A program made the position numbers and the translations under genes. Shown here in pieces: positions 1 through 8,692 of a stretch of 64,000 nucleotides of DNA. The stretch is from Betaproteobacteria bacterium (GTDB taxonomy: Bacteria > Pseudomonadota > Gammaproteobacteria > Burkholderiales > SG8-39), in assembly GCA_016234705.1 (NCBI GenBank), contig JACRAS010000114.1:1-64000 (forward strand). Direction: 5' to 3'. The notes beneath the pieces were generated by a model. It was not told where the DNA came from. It ran no database searches and was given only the letters and a program-made list of their open reading frames with translations. Numbering within the stretch: the stretch's first letter is position 1; every line of letters begins with the position of its first letter.

Positions 1-449
1 AGATCGCGCGTAACGAGTGGTACCGCGAGGGCCGCGTGCCCCTGCATACCCTGCGCGCCGACATCGATTACGGTTTCGGCGAAGCCAAGACCACTTACGG
101 CGTGATCGGCATCAAGGTGTGGGTATACAAGGGCGAGACGGTGGGCAAGATCGAGCAGCCCGCCGCGGTGCCCGGATCCGCGCCGGAAGAAGCGCCGCAA
201 CCGAAGAAAGTGAGAAAGGCCCCGGCCCCGATGGCCAGGACCGAGGCGCCGGCGGCCAAGCCCGAAGGCGCGGCAAAGCCCAAGACGGCGACGCGCGCGC
301 GCAAGAAGCCCGCAGCGGAAGATGCTGCCAAAGCCGGCGACATAGCCAAGACCGAGGCCAAGGTCAAGGGATCGGCTGAGGAATCCGCCAAACCCGCAGC
401 CAAGGCCAAGACCACGGTCAGACGCGTGACGAAGAAGACAGGAGCCTAA
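1..449 (+). CDS. rpsC: 30S ribosomal protein S3, C-terminal part (5' end outside window)
   Basis: The reading frame is already open at the window start (codons from base 3) and encodes the conserved S3 C-terminal segment: [19 protein letters not shown], then [14 protein letters not shown]3 binds the 30S head and forms part of the mRNA entry tunnel. After the conserved core, about 100 residues very rich in Ala, Lys and Pro follow up to the TAA. E. coli S3 ends about 25 residues after this point, so the tail is unusually long. The stop lies one base before rplP, as expected in the S10 operon. Confidence 0.97.
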   Translation, partial: IARNEWYREGRVPLHTLRADIDYGFGEAKTTYGVIGIKVWVYKGETVGKIEQPAAVPGSAPEEAPQPKKVRKAPAPMARTEAPAAKPEGAAKPKTATRARKKPAAEDAAKAGDIAKTEAKVKGSAEESAKPAAKAKTTVRRVTKKTGA

Positions 450-450
450 G

Positions 451-864
451 ATGCTTCAACCAGCCAGGACAAAATACCGCAAGCAGCAAAAGGGCCGCAA
501 CAAGGGCATTGCTACGCGCGGCAACAAGGTCGCATTCGGGGAGTACGGGCTCAAGGCCATCGGCCGCGGCCGCCTGACCGCGCGCCAGATCGAGGCCGCG
601 CGCCGCGCCATGACCCGCCACATCAAGCGTGGCGGGCGCATCTGGATCCGGATCTTTCCGGACAAGCCGATTTCGCAGAAGCCGGCCGAGGTGCGCATGG
701 GCAACGGCAAGGGCAACCCTGAGTATTTCGTCGCCGAAATCGTTCCCGGCAAGGTGCTGTACGAAATGGACGGTGTGGACGAGGTGCTGGCACGGCAGGC
801 GTTTCGCCTGGCCGCGGCCAAGCTGCCGATCGCCACCGCCTTTGTCCACCGTTTAGTGGGGTAA
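451..864 (+). CDS. rplP: 50S ribosomal protein L16
   Basis: This 137-residue protein begins [17 protein letters not shown] and carries the L16 signature [12 protein letters not shown] at about residues 82-93. L16 binds 23S rRNA near the A-site and helps position tRNA. Arg82 corresponds to the arginine that is hydroxylated in E. coli L16 (Arg81), so the modification site is present. The gene is one base after rpsC and five bases before rpmC, inside the S10 operon. The length is normal. Confidence 0.99.
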   Translation: MLQPARTKYRKQQKGRNKGIATRGNKVAFGEYGLKAIGRGRLTARQIEAARRAMTRHIKRGGRIWIRIFPDKPISQKPAEVRMGNGKGNPEYFVAEIVPGKVLYEMDGVDEVLARQAFRLAAAKLPIATAFVHRLVG

Positions 865-868
865 ACAG

Positions 869-1063
869 ATGAAACCGAGTGAACTGCGCGCCAAGGACAT
901 GGCGCAGCTGAACCAGGAACTGAACGACCTGCTGAAGGCGCAATTCAGCCTTCGCATGCAGGTTGCGACCCAGCAGCTGACCAACAACAGCCAGTTGAAG
1001 AAGACCCGCCGCGACATCGCGCGGGTGCGCACCATCATTGCACAGAAGGCGGCAAGCAAATGA
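869..1063 (+). CDS. rpmC: 50S ribosomal protein L29
   Basis: The 64-residue product ([18 protein letters not shown]...) is a two-helix L29, which sits near the peptide exit tunnel where targeting factors dock. The motif [12 protein letters not shown] in the middle is typical of proteobacterial L29. Its stop codon overlaps the start of rpsQ (ATGA at 1060-1063), indicating translational coupling at the end of the S10 operon. Confidence 0.98.
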   Translation: MKPSELRAKDMAQLNQELNDLLKAQFSLRMQVATQQLTNNSQLKKTRRDIARVRTIIAQKAASK

Positions 1064-1341
1064 GCGATACCCAGACAGCCAAGGCAAGCAAGGTTATTCG
1101 CGCTCTCACCGGCCGCGTGGTCAGCGACAAGATGAATAAGACCGTGACGGTACTGATCGAACGCCGCGTGCGCCACCCCATGCTGGGGAAGATCGTTACC
1201 CTGTCAAAGAAATACCATGCCCACTCCGAGAATAACGAGTACAAGACGGGCGATCTGGTGATGATCGAGGAGACGCGCCCGATATCGAAGACCAAGGCAT
1301 GGAAAGTCACCAAGCTGGTCGAAAAAGCGAAGAACATTTAA
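1060..1341 (+). CDS. rpsQ: 30S ribosomal protein S17
   Basis: This 93-residue OB-fold protein binds 16S rRNA early in 30S assembly. Conserved blocks [16 protein letters not shown] and [10 protein letters not shown] are present. The N-terminus ([13 protein letters not shown]) is about ten residues longer than in E. coli. It overlaps rpmC by four bases and is the last gene of the S10 operon; about 200 bases with a promoter separate it from rplN. Confidence 0.98.
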   Translation: MSDTQTAKASKVIRALTGRVVSDKMNKTVTVLIERRVRHPMLGKIVTLSKKYHAHSENNEYKTGDLVMIEETRPISKTKAWKVTKLVEKAKNI

Positions 1342-1355
1342 GCTAGATAAAGACC

Positions 1356-1385
1356 TTGCCCTTACGAGCAAAGCTCGTATATAAT
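1356..1385 (+). promoter_or_regulatory. Candidate sigma-70 promoter for the spc operon
   Basis: A -35 hexamer TTGCCC (1356-1361) and a perfect -10 TATAAT (1380-1385) are separated by 18 bases. They lie in the 197-base gap between rpsQ and rplN, the usual boundary between the S10 and spc operons. The spacer contains the perfect inverted repeat ACGAGC-AAA-GCTCGT (1364-1378), which could serve as an operator or form a small hairpin in read-through RNA. The roughly 150-base leader that follows has no gene. Confidence 0.7.
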
Positions 1386-1538
1386 CCATCGTTTTTTTCG
1401 CATTCGGTTTTTCGCATTAGCGCCCTGTCCCCCAGGCTGGGCGTTTAAGCCCAAACGGGTTCCAAGACTGGCTGCAACGCGCCGGGCGCACCTGATGAGT
1501 GCGGACGCAAGCGGTCCAAGTTGGAGAGGAAATAAACC

Positions 1539-1907
1539 ATGATTCAGATGCAGAGTGTATTGGATGTGGCCGACAACACCGGTGCGCGCGCCGTCATGTG
1601 CATCAAGGTATTGGGCGGCTCGAAGCGGCGTTATGCCGGCATTGGCGACGTGATCAAAGTCAGCATCAAGGACTGCGCTCCGCGCGGCCGCGTAAAGAAG
1701 GGTGAGATCTACAGTGCCGTGGTGGTGCGCACCGCCAAGGGCGTGCGCCGCGCCGACGGCTCGCTGATCAAGTTCGACAGCAACGCCGCGGTGCTGCTCA
1801 ACGCCAAGCTGGAGCCGATCGGCACGCGCATTTTCGGGCCGGTCACACGCGAGTTGCGCAACGAGCGCTTCATGAAGATCGTGTCGCTCGCGCCGGAAGT
1901 TTTATAA
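1539..1907 (+). CDS. rplN: 50S ribosomal protein L14
   Basis: This 122-residue protein of standard length begins [20 protein letters not shown]14 binds 23S rRNA at the subunit interface and contacts 16S rRNA. The ATG at 1539 follows GAGAGG with good spacing. It is the first gene of the spc operon, downstream of the candidate promoter at 1356-1385. Confidence 0.99.
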   Translation: MIQMQSVLDVADNTGARAVMCIKVLGGSKRRYAGIGDVIKVSIKDCAPRGRVKKGEIYSAVVVRTAKGVRRADGSLIKFDSNAAVLLNAKLEPIGTRIFGPVTRELRNERFMKIVSLAPEVL

Positions 1908-1943
1908 GAAACGGGTCGATGACACCAGGGGCCTGGGGAAGGG

Positions 1944-1974
1944 GAGGGACCGTTCTCTTCCCACCCGGTCCCTC
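1944..1974 (+). other. Intergenic stem-loop between rplN and rplX
   Basis: GAGGGACCG (1944-1952) and CGGTCCCTC (1966-1974) form a perfect 9-bp stem with a 13-base loop in the 107-base rplN-rplX gap. No U-tract follows, so an intrinsic terminator is unlikely. It may be an mRNA processing, stability or regulatory element. Confidence 0.55.
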
Positions 1975-2014
1975 ATGACTTCCCCCCCAGTCAGGAATAT
2001 AGGAATCGAAGGTC

Positions 2015-2332
2015 ATGCAAAAGATTCGCAAAGGTGATGACGTGATCGTCACCACCGGCAAGGACAAAGGCAAGCGCGGCACGGTGCTGCGCCGCGTGGA
2101 TGACAAGCACCTGTTGGTCGAGGGCATCAACCGCGCGAAGAAGCACCAGAAACCCAATCCGATGAAGGGCCAGACCGGCGGCATCGTCGACCTGGACATG
2201 CCGATCGACATCTCCAACGTTGCGCTGTTCAACCCGCAAACGCAGAAGGGAGACCGCGTCGGTTTCAAAACGCTGGTGGACGGCCGCAAGGTGCGCATTT
2301 TCAAGTCCAACGGCGAAGTCGTGGACGCCTGA
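2015..2332 (+). CDS. rplX: 50S ribosomal protein L24
   Basis: The 105-residue product begins [19 protein letters not shown] and has a KOW domain at the N-terminus. L24 is one of the first proteins to bind 23S rRNA during 50S assembly and sits near the exit tunnel. Spc-operon position and spacing to rplE (13 bases) are standard. Confidence 0.99.
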   Translation: MQKIRKGDDVIVTTGKDKGKRGTVLRRVDDKHLLVEGINRAKKHQKPNPMKGQTGGIVDLDMPIDISNVALFNPQTQKGDRVGFKTLVDGRKVRIFKSNGEVVDA

Positions 2333-2345
2333 GAGAGAAAACGCT

Positions 2346-2885
2346 ATGGCACGCTTATACAGCTATTACAGAGAAACAGTAGTACCCGACCTGGTGAAGA
2401 AGTTCGGGTACAAAACGGCGATGCAGGTCCCGCGCATCGAAAAGATTACGCTCAACATGGGCGTGGGCGAAGCCGTCAACGACAAGAAAATTATGGACAA
2501 CGCCGTCGGCGACATGACCAAGATCGCCGGGCAAAAGCCGGTAGTAACCCTGTCGAAAAAACCTATCGCCGGTTTCAAGATCCGCAAGGGCCTGGCGATC
2601 GGCTGCATGGTGACCTTGCGCGGAGTGCGCATGTACGAGTTCCTCGACCGTCTGGTCAGTATCGCGATACCGCGCATCCGCGACTTCCGCGGCCTGTCGC
2701 AGCGCTCTTTCGACGGCCGCGGCAATTACAATCTCGGTGTGAAAGAGCAGATCATCTTCCCCGAGGTCGAGTATGACAAGATCGATGCGCTGCGTGGCAT
2801 GAACATCAGCATCACCACCACTGCGAAGACCGACGCGGAAGCCCAGGCGCTGCTCGCGGCCTTCAAATTCCCGTTCAAGACCTGA
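2346..2885 (+). CDS. rplE: 50S ribosomal protein L5
   Basis: The 179-residue protein starts [20 protein letters not shown]. The frame is open further upstream, but the ATG at 2346 gives the conserved L5 N-terminus and follows GAGAG. L5 binds 5S rRNA and contacts P-site tRNA and the 30S head. Conserved blocks [11 protein letters not shown] and [16 protein letters not shown] are present. Confidence 0.98.
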   Translation: MARLYSYYRETVVPDLVKKFGYKTAMQVPRIEKITLNMGVGEAVNDKKIMDNAVGDMTKIAGQKPVVTLSKKPIAGFKIRKGLAIGCMVTLRGVRMYEFLDRLVSIAIPRIRDFRGLSQRSFDGRGNYNLGVKEQIIFPEVEYDKIDALRGMNISITTTAKTDAEAQALLAAFKFPFKT

Positions 2886-2896
2886 AGGATTGCGCC

Positions 2897-3202
2897 ATGG
2901 CAAAAACCGCAGTCATCAATCGTAACGAAAAACGTCGCAAAACCGTGAAGAAATTCGAGGTCAAGCGTACGGCGCTGCTCGCCATCATCAACGACTTCAA
3001 GCAACCCGAGGACGAGCGCATGGCGGCGCGCATGCAGTTGCAGCAGTTGCCGCGCAACGCGTCGCCGACGCGCGTACGCAATCGCTGCAAGCTGACGGGC
3101 CGCCCGCGCGGCGTGTACGCGAAGTTCGGCCTGGGGCGCAACAAGCTGCGCGAAATCGCCATGCGTGGCGAGATCCCCGGCATGACCAAAGCCAGCTGGT
3201 GA
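2897..3202 (+). CDS. rpsN: 30S ribosomal protein S14, zinc-free long form
   Basis: This 101-residue protein begins [20 protein letters not shown]. It is the long form: the region around [12 protein letters not shown] contains a single cysteine, not the two CxxC pairs of the short zinc-binding form. S14 assembles late into the 30S head. It lies between rplE and rpsH as in other proteobacteria. Confidence 0.98.
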   Translation: MAKTAVINRNEKRRKTVKKFEVKRTALLAIINDFKQPEDERMAARMQLQQLPRNASPTRVRNRCKLTGRPRGVYAKFGLGRNKLREIAMRGEIPGMTKASW

Positions 3203-3215
3203 GAGGAGACAAAGC

Positions 3216-3611
3216 ATGAGCATGAGTGACCCGATCGCCGATATGCTGACCCGCATCCGCAACGCGCAACTTGCGGAAAAGCTGTCGGTGGCGATGCCTT
3301 CGTCGCGCGTGAAAGCGTCCATCGCCCAGGTGCTGAAGGACGAGGGCTACATCGAGGATTTCAAGGTGCGCGAGGAAGACGGCAAGTCCACGCTCGAGGT
3401 TGCGCTCAAATACTACGCCGGCGAGCCGGTGATCGAAAAGATCGAGCGTGTCAGCCGCCCCGGTTTGCGCATCTACAAGGGCCGCGATGATATTCCCAAG
3501 ATCATGAACGGCTTGGGGATCGCCATCGTCTCCACCTCCAAGGGCGTGATGACCGACAGAAAAGCGCGCGCCACCGGGATCGGCGGCGAAGTGCTGTGCA
3601 TCGTGGCTTAA
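3216..3611 (+). CDS. rpsH: 30S ribosomal protein S8
   Basis: The 131-residue product begins [18 protein letters not shown] and ends with the conserved [12 protein letters not shown]8 binds the central domain of 16S rRNA. In E. coli it also represses translation of the spc mRNA near rplE; whether that happens here cannot be read from the sequence. The start follows GAGAGGAG. Confidence 0.98.
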   Translation: MSMSDPIADMLTRIRNAQLAEKLSVAMPSSRVKASIAQVLKDEGYIEDFKVREEDGKSTLEVALKYYAGEPVIEKIERVSRPGLRIYKGRDDIPKIMNGLGIAIVSTSKGVMTDRKARATGIGGEVLCIVA

Positions 3612-3625
3612 AGGGGGACAAAACC

Positions 3626-4159
3626 ATGTCGCGAATCGGAAAAACCCCCATTGCGGTACCCAAGGGCGTCGAAGTGACCGTGTCGCCCGAACAGGTCGCG
3701 GTTAAAGGGCCGTTGGGCACGTTGACGCAGCGCCTGAGCAGCGACATCAAGCTCGAGCGCGACGGCGACCAACTGTTGTGCCTGGTCAACAATGACTCGA
3801 CCCAGGCCAACGCCATGTCCGGCACCATCCGGGCTCTCCTGGCCAACATGGTCGAGGGCGTGACCAAGGGTTTCGAGAGAAAGCTGACCCTGGTCGGCGT
3901 CGGTTACCGCGCGCAGGCGCAGGGCGACAAGCTCAACCTGGCACTCGGTTTCTCCCATCCGGTGGTGCATCAGATGCCCAAGGGCGTCAAGGTCGAAACC
4001 CCGAGCCAGACCGAGATCGTTCTCCGCGGCACGGACAAACAACAGGTCGGCCAGGTGGCCGCCGAAGTGCGCGCCTACCGCAGTCCCGAGCCGTACAAAG
4101 GCAAGGGCGTGCGCTATGCCGGCGAGAAGGTGGTCTTGAAAGAGACCAAGAAGAAGTAA
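3626..4159 (+). CDS. rplF: 50S ribosomal protein L6
   Basis: This 177-residue protein begins [17 protein letters not shown] and contains the C-terminal signature [14 protein letters not shown]. The frame opens earlier, but the ATG at 3626 gives the canonical N-terminus and has AAGGGGG upstream. L6 lies near the sarcin-ricin loop and the elongation factor site. Confidence 0.98.
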   Translation: MSRIGKTPIAVPKGVEVTVSPEQVAVKGPLGTLTQRLSSDIKLERDGDQLLCLVNNDSTQANAMSGTIRALLANMVEGVTKGFERKLTLVGVGYRAQAQGDKLNLALGFSHPVVHQMPKGVKVETPSQTEIVLRGTDKQQVGQVAAEVRAYRSPEPYKGKGVRYAGEKVVLKETKKK

Positions 4160-4173
4160 GCGGAGCTAAAGCC

Positions 4174-4530
4174 ATGATGGATAAAAAGCAGGCGCGACTG
4201 CGCCGAGCACGCAGATCCCGTGCCAAGATTATTGAACTCAAGGCGGTGCGGCTCGCGGTGCATCGCACCAACAGCCACATCTACGCGCAGGTGATTTCCG
4301 CCTGCGGCACCAAGGTCTTGACCGCAGCCTCCACGCTGGAGAAGGAGGTGCGCGCGACGGTGGCGAACGGCGGCAACGTAAAGGCGGCCGAGGCCGTGGG
4401 CAAGCGCATCGCCGCCAAAGCCAAACAACTCGGCATCGAGCAGGTTGCGTTCGACCGCGGCGGTTTGCAGTATCACGGCCGCGTCAAGGCGCTGGCGGAA
4501 GCCGCGCGCGAAGCCGGGCTTAAGTTTTAA
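4174..4530 (+). CDS. rplR: 50S ribosomal protein L18
   Basis: The 118-residue product begins [19 protein letters not shown]; the first or second Met could be the start. L18 binds 5S rRNA and delivers it to the 50S subunit. The conserved C-terminus [20 protein letters not shown] is intact. The gene is followed by two consecutive perfect hairpins before rpsE. Confidence 0.98.
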   Translation: MMDKKQARLRRARRSRAKIIELKAVRLAVHRTNSHIYAQVISACGTKVLTAASTLEKEVRATVANGGNVKAAEAVGKRIAAKAKQLGIEQVAFDRGGLQYHGRVKALAEAAREAGLKF

Positions 4531-4532
4531 AG

Positions 4533-4555
4533 GCCGCCTAACGAAGTTAGGCGGC
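4533..4555 (+). other. Intergenic hairpin 1 between rplR and rpsE
   Basis: GCCGCCTAAC (4533-4542), a GAA loop, and GTTAGGCGGC (4546-4555) form a perfect 10-bp stem starting three bases after the rplR stop. TGAAAT follows instead of a U-tract, so it is not a classical terminator, and rpsE must be transcribed through it. Confidence 0.65.
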
Positions 4556-4569
4556 TGAAATAGGGGAGC

Positions 4570-4591
4570 ACGAGGGGAAGTTTCCCCTCGT
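4570..4591 (+). other. Intergenic hairpin 2 between rplR and rpsE
   Basis: ACGAGGGGAA (4570-4579) and TTCCCCTCGT (4582-4591) form a perfect 10-bp stem around a 2-base gap (about 9 bp plus a tetraloop in practice). The arm resembles those of the hairpins after secY and after rpoA. Confidence 0.65.
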
Positions 4592-4619
4592 ATCGTTAGA
4601 CCTCTAATCGAGGACGAAT

Positions 4620-5153
4620 ATGGCGAAGATGCAGGGCAGGATGCAGGGCAAGATGCAGGGCCAGGACGACCGCGGTGACGGCCTGCGCGAGAAAATGGTT
4701 GCGATCAACCGGGTCACCAAAGAGGTGAAGGGTGGCCGCATCCTCAGCTTTGCCGCGCTCACCGTGGTCGGCGACGGCGACGGCGGGGTCGGCATGGGCA
4801 AGGGCAAGTCGCGCGAGGTTCCGGTGGCGGTGCAAAAAGCCATGGAAGAAGCGCGGCGCAAAATGTTCCGCGTCAGCTTGAAGAACGGCACGCTGCACCA
4901 TGCGCTGATGGGCCGCCACGGCGCGGCCAAAGTCTACATGCAACCGGCGTCCGAAGGCACCGGCATCATCGCCGGCGGCGCCATGCGCGCGGTGTTCGAA
5001 GTCATGGGCATCACCAACGTGCTCGCCAAATGCATCGGCTCGGGCAGCCCCTACAACGTGGTGCGCGCCACCCTGCAGGGATTGAAATCCATGAACACGC
5101 CGTCCGAGATCGCCGCCAAGCGCGGCAAGTCGGTCGAAGAAATCACCGGTTGA
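4620..5153 (+). CDS. rpsE: 30S ribosomal protein S5
   Basis: This 177-residue protein shows the S5 core ([20 protein letters not shown], then [20 protein letters not shown]). S5 lines the mRNA entry channel and affects decoding accuracy. The N-terminus begins MAKMQ as in other betaproteobacteria but expands into [12 protein letters not shown], encoded by three imperfect 12-bp units. The ATG at 4620 is the only sensible start before the core. Confidence 0.98.
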   Translation: MAKMQGRMQGKMQGQDDRGDGLREKMVAINRVTKEVKGGRILSFAALTVVGDGDGGVGMGKGKSREVPVAVQKAMEEARRKMFRVSLKNGTLHHALMGRHGAAKVYMQPASEGTGIIAGGAMRAVFEVMGITNVLAKCIGSGSPYNVVRATLQGLKSMNTPSEIAAKRGKSVEEITG

Positions 5154-5161
5154 GGCTAGTC

Positions 5162-5344
5162 ATGGCGGACAAGACACTCAAAGTTACCCTGGTGAAAAGC
5201 GCGATCGGCTGCAAGGCTACCCACCGCGCCACGGTGCGCGGGCTGGGCTTGAAGCGCATCAACCAAACCGTGGAGTTGCAGGACACCCCTGCCATTCGCG
5301 GCATGATCAACAAGGTGTACTACCTGGTGAAGTGCGAGGCATAA
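5162..5344 (+). CDS. rpmD: 50S ribosomal protein L30
   Basis: The 60-residue product is [18 protein letters not shown]... ending [10 protein letters not shown], a typical bacterial L30. The open frame runs further upstream out of rpsE, but the ATG at 5162, eight bases after the rpsE stop, gives the family N-terminus. It abuts rplO directly (stop 5342-5344, next ATG 5345). Confidence 0.97.
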   Translation: MADKTLKVTLVKSAIGCKATHRATVRGLGLKRINQTVELQDTPAIRGMINKVYYLVKCEA

Positions 5345-5998
5345 ATGCAGCTCAATACGATCAAGCCCGCAGCAGGTGCAACGCGCGCCCGGCGTCGCGT
5401 CGGCCGCGGCATCGGCTCTGGCCTGGGCAAGACTGCGGGACGCGGCCACAAAGGGCAGAAGTCGCGTTCCGGCGGCTTCCACAAAGTCGGTTTCGAAGGC
5501 GGCCAGATGCCGTTGCAGCGGCGCCTGCCGAAACGTGGATTCAATTCGCTCGCGCGCGGACTCACCGCCGAGGTGCGCCTGTCCGACCTGCAAAGAATGG
5601 CGCTCGCAGACATCGATCTGAAGGCGCTCAAAGCAGCCGGCGTGGTGCCCGAGGCAACCGAAGCCGTCAAGGTCATCCTGTCGGGCAAGCTTGAGCGCAA
5701 GGTAAGCCTGAGCGGCCTGCGGGTCACGAAGGGCGCCAGGGCGGCAATCGAAGCGGCCGGCGGCAGTATCGCTGCGCTGGAAATGAAAGCGCCCGTAGGC
5801 AAGGGCAAGAAGGCCAAGGCCAGGGTCGAAGCCATTGCCAAGGCCAAAGCCCGGGCTGAAGCGCCCAAGGGGGTCAAGGCGGAACCCGCGGACAAGGCGA
5901 AGGCCAAGCCCAAGGCGCCGAAGGCGCCCAAGGGAGGTCCGCCCGAGCACACCGCCAAAGCCAAGTCCAAACCCAAGGCGAAGGGCGAGAAGGCTTGA
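5345..5998 (+). CDS. rplO: 50S ribosomal protein L15 with long basic C-terminal tail
   Basis: Residues 1 to about 145 are a normal L15: [20 protein letters not shown], then the glycine-rich [20 protein letters not shown] and [18 protein letters not shown]15 is a 23S rRNA-binding assembly protein. The family usually ends near residue 145; this one continues for about 70 residues built almost entirely of Lys, Ala, Pro and some Glu. The S3 gene in this window has a tail of the same style. The start is fixed by the abutting rpmD stop. Confidence 0.97.
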   Translation: MQLNTIKPAAGATRARRRVGRGIGSGLGKTAGRGHKGQKSRSGGFHKVGFEGGQMPLQRRLPKRGFNSLARGLTAEVRLSDLQRMALADIDLKALKAAGVVPEATEAVKVILSGKLERKVSLSGLRVTKGARAAIEAAGGSIAALEMKAPVGKGKKAKARVEAIAKAKARAEAPKGVKAEPADKAKAKPKAPKAPKGGPPEHTAKAKSKPKAKGEKA

Positions 5999-6013
5999 TT
6001 GCCGGCGAGCGAG

Positions 6014-7339
6014 ATGGCTACCTCAACTAAGAACATCGGTAAGACCGGCAAATTCGGCGACCTGAAAAAGCGTCTGCTGTTCCTGCTCGGCGCGCTGGTC
6101 GTGTTCCGCATCGGTGCGCATATTCCGGTGCCCGGAATCGATCCGAACGTGCTGGCCGAGCTGTTCCAGTCGCAGCAGGGCGGGATCCTGGGCATGTTCA
6201 ATATGTTCTCCGGCGGCGCCTTGTCGCGCTTCACCATCTTCGCCCTGGGGATCATGCCTTACATCTCGTCCTCGATCATCATGCAACTGATGACGACGGT
6301 ATCGCCGCAGCTCGAGCAGTTGAAGAAGGAAGGCCAGGCGGGGCAGCGCAAGATCACCCAGTACACGCGCTACGGGACGGTGTTCCTGGCCCTGTTTCAG
6401 GCGACGGGCATTTCCATCGCGCTGGAGTCGCAGGCGGGGCTGGTACTCGATCCCGGGCTCATGTTCCGTTTCGTCACGGTGAGCACGCTGGTGACCGGCA
6501 CCATGTTCCTGATGTGGCTGGGCGAGCAGATTACCGAGCGCGGTCTGGGCAACGGCATTTCCATCATCATTTTTGCCGGCATCGCCGCGGGCCTGCCCAA
6601 CGCCATCGGCGGCACGCTGGAGCTGGTGCGAACCGGCGCCATGCATCCGCTTACGGCGCTCTTGATCGCGACGGCCGTGGTGCTGGTCACCTGGGCCGTG
6701 TGTTTCGTCGAGCGCGGCCAGCGCAAGATCCTGGTGAACTACGCCAAGCGCCAGGTCGGCAACAAGATCTACGGCGGCCAGGCCTCGCACCTGCCGTTCA
6801 AGCTCAACATGGCGGGCGTGATCCCGCCGATTTTCGCATCAAGCATCATCCTGTTTCCGGCGACCCTGGCGGGCTGGTTCGGCCAGAGCGAGAGCATGAG
6901 CTGGCTGCGCGACATCTCCGCCACGCTCTCGCCCGGCCAGCCGATCTACGTCATGCTGTATTCCGGGGCGATCATATTTTTCTGCTTTTTCTACACCGCG
7001 CTGCAATACAACCCCAAGGACACAGCCGACAACCTGAAAAAAAGCGGCGCCTTCGTGCCCGGTATCCGCCCGGGAGACCAGACTGCGCGCTACCTGGAGA
7101 AGATTCTGACGCGGCTCACCATGGCCGGTGCGGTGTACGTGACCTTGGTGTGCCTGTTGCCCGAATTCATGATCCTGAAATGGAACGTGCCGTTCTATTT
7201 CGGCGGAACCTCGCTCTTGATCATCGTGGTGGTAACCATGGATTTCATGTCGCAGGTGCAGGCCTATATCATGTCGCACCAGTACGAAAGCCTGTTGAAA
7301 AAGGCCAATTTCAAAGGGGCGGGGTTCCCGACGAGATGA
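6014..7339 (+). CDS. secY: Preprotein translocase subunit SecY
   Basis: This 441-residue inner-membrane protein forms the protein-conducting channel with SecE and SecG. The start at 6014 gives [20 protein letters not shown] followed by the first membrane helix; an upstream in-frame TTG at 5999 is less likely. Conserved blocks visible include [13 protein letters not shown] (plug region), [29 protein letters not shown] (cytoplasmic loop) and [15 protein letters not shown]. About ten hydrophobic segments are present. It lies in the spc operon between rplO and infA. Confidence 0.98.
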   Translation: MATSTKNIGKTGKFGDLKKRLLFLLGALVVFRIGAHIPVPGIDPNVLAELFQSQQGGILGMFNMFSGGALSRFTIFALGIMPYISSSIIMQLMTTVSPQLEQLKKEGQAGQRKITQYTRYGTVFLALFQATGISIALESQAGLVLDPGLMFRFVTVSTLVTGTMFLMWLGEQITERGLGNGISIIIFAGIAAGLPNAIGGTLELVRTGAMHPLTALLIATAVVLVTWAVCFVERGQRKILVNYAKRQVGNKIYGGQASHLPFKLNMAGVIPPIFASSIILFPATLAGWFGQSESMSWLRDISATLSPGQPIYVMLYSGAIIFFCFFYTALQYNPKDTADNLKKSGAFVPGIRPGDQTARYLEKILTRLTMAGAVYVTLVCLLPEFMILKWNVPFYFGGTSLLIIVVVTMDFMSQVQAYIMSHQYESLLKKANFKGAGFPTR

Positions 7340-7342
7340 GGG

Positions 7343-7365
7343 AACGAGGGGGTGTGCCCCTTGTT
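7343..7365 (+). other. Hairpin between secY and infA
   Basis: AACGAGGGG (7343-7351) pairs with CCCCTTGTT (7357-7365) over 9 bp with one G-U pair and a GTGTG loop, starting three bases after the secY stop. No U-tract follows. The arm is shared with the hairpins at 4570-4591 and 10378-10400. Confidence 0.6.
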
Positions 7366-7408
7366 GATTGATTCCCCGACTCAGAGCGAAGAGCTGCACA
7401 AAAGGGAT

Positions 7409-7627
7409 ATGTCGAAAGAAGACGTAATCGAGATGCAGGGGGAGGTAGTCGAGAACCTCCCGAATGCGACCTTCAGGGTGAAGCTGGAAAATGGCCACAT
7501 CGTGTTGGGACATATCTCGGGCAAGATGCGCATGCATTACATCCGCATCCTGCCGGGTGACAAGGTGACGGTGGAATTGACGCCGTATGATTTGACCAGA
7601 GCGCGGATCGTTTTCCGCGCGAAGTAG
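7409..7627 (+). CDS. infA: Translation initiation factor IF-1
   Basis: The 72-residue protein [20 protein letters not shown]... is a complete S1/OB-fold IF-1 with the conserved [22 protein letters not shown]-1 binds the A-site of the 30S subunit during initiation. The frame is open earlier, but the ATG at 7409 gives the canonical N-terminus and follows AAAGGG. Its place between secY and rpmJ is typical of Betaproteobacteria and differs from E. coli. Confidence 0.98.
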   Translation: MSKEDVIEMQGEVVENLPNATFRVKLENGHIVLGHISGKMRMHYIRILPGDKVTVELTPYDLTRARIVFRAK

Positions 7628-7659
7628 CCCGGGTGCGGGTGTAAGCACGCGCACCCGGG
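7628..7659 (+). other. Hairpin between infA and rpmJ
   Basis: CCCGGGTGCG (7628-7637) and CGCACCCGGG (7650-7659) form a perfect 10-bp stem; after one unpaired base on each side, GTG/CAC extends it to a TAAG tetraloop. It starts immediately after the infA stop and ends 16 bases before rpmJ. No U-tract follows. Confidence 0.6.
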
Positions 7660-7675
7660 GGAGCAGGAGAGGACC

Positions 7676-7789
7676 ATGAAAGTACAGGCATCGGTGAAAA
7701 AGATGTGCCGCAACTGCAAGGTCATTCGCAGGAAGGGCGTGGTGCGCGTCATTTGCACCAACCCGCGGCATAAACAGCGTCAAGGCTGA
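7676..7789 (+). CDS. rpmJ: 50S ribosomal protein L36, zinc-binding form
   Basis: A 37-codon gene encodes [20 protein letters not shown]... ending NPRHKQRQG. The zinc ligands Cys11, Cys14, Cys27 and His32 are all present, so this is the zinc-binding (C+) form. The ATG follows GGAGAGG. It is the last gene of the spc operon. Confidence 0.97.
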   Translation: MKVQASVKKMCRNCKVIRRKGVVRVICTNPRHKQRQG

Positions 7790-7792
7790 AGG

Positions 7793-7822
7793 CTGGCAGA
7801 GAAAATGAGATCAAGCTATAAT
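7793..7822 (+). promoter_or_regulatory. Candidate promoter of the alpha operon
   Basis: A perfect -10 TATAAT (7817-7822) lies 30 bases before the rpsM start, with CTGGCA (7793-7798) 18 bases upstream as a moderate -35. The position just after rpmJ suggests that rpsM to rpoA can be transcribed separately from the spc operon. Confidence 0.5.
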
Positions 7823-7851
7823 TATCAGTTTCGCGTTCTTGGGGTGAACTA

Positions 7852-8232
7852 ATGGCCCGTATCGCAGGCGTCAACATTCCAAACCACCAACACGCGGAGA
7901 TCGCGCTGACTGCGATTTTCGGCATCGGGCGGGCGCGCGCGCAGGCCATCTGCGTTGCCGCAAAGGTCGGAACCTCGACCAAAGTCAAGGACCTGTCGGA
8001 TTCCGACATGGAACGCTTGCGCGAAGAGGTGGCCAAATTCACGGTCGAGGGCGACCTGCGCCGGGAAGTGTCGATGTCGATCAAGCGCCTGATGGATCTG
8101 GGCTGCTATCGCGGCTCGCGCCACCGCAAGGGCCTGCCCGTGCGCGGGCAGCGCTCGCGCACCAATGCGCGCACGCGCAAGGGTCCGCGCAAGGCCGCGA
8201 TCAAGATGAAATCCGCGGCGACCAAGACTTAA
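7852..8232 (+). CDS. rpsM: 30S ribosomal protein S13
   Basis: The 126-residue product begins [20 protein letters not shown] and carries the signature [21 protein letters not shown]13 is at the top of the 30S head and contacts L5 and P-site tRNA. First gene of the alpha operon. Confidence 0.98.
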   Translation: MARIAGVNIPNHQHAEIALTAIFGIGRARAQAICVAAKVGTSTKVKDLSDSDMERLREEVAKFTVEGDLRREVSMSIKRLMDLGCYRGSRHRKGLPVRGQRSRTNARTRKGPRKAAIKMKSAATKT

Positions 8233-8267
8233 ACCCCGGATCAACGGATACGTAGAGGAAGGCAATA

Positions 8268-8678
8268 ATGGCCAAACCCACGAGCACGACCGCCACGGCA
8301 TCGGCGCGCGTACGCAAGAAAGTGAAGAAGAACGTTGCCGAAGGCATCGCGCATATCCACGCGTCGTTCAACAACACCATCATCACCGTTACCGACCGTC
8401 AGGGCAATGCGCTGTCGTGGGCGACTTCCGGGGCCGCCGGCTTCAAGGGTTCACGCAAGAGCACGCCGTTCGCCGCCCAGATTGCGGCCGAGCAGGCCGG
8501 CAAGGCGGCGCAGGAATGCGGCGTGAAGAACGTCGAGGTTCGCATCAAAGGCCCGGGTCCGGGACGCGAGTCCGCGGTGCGCGCCTTGAACGCCCTCGGA
8601 CTGAAAATCACCAGCATCAGCGACGTGACGCCGGTGCCGCACAACGGTTGCCGCCCGCCCAAGCGCCGGCGCATCTAA
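8268..8678 (+). CDS. rpsK: 30S ribosomal protein S11
   Basis: This 136-residue protein contains [17 protein letters not shown] and ends [16 protein letters not shown], both diagnostic for S11, which lies on the 30S platform near the Shine-Dalgarno helix. The first 20 residues ([20 protein letters not shown]) are a basic extension common in proteobacteria. It follows rpsM by 35 bases. Confidence 0.98.
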   Translation: MAKPTSTTATASARVRKKVKKNVAEGIAHIHASFNNTIITVTDRQGNALSWATSGAAGFKGSRKSTPFAAQIAAEQAGKAAQECGVKNVEVRIKGPGPGRESAVRALNALGLKITSISDVTPVPHNGCRPPKRRRI

Positions 8679-8692
8679 GAGGAGACTGGAAC

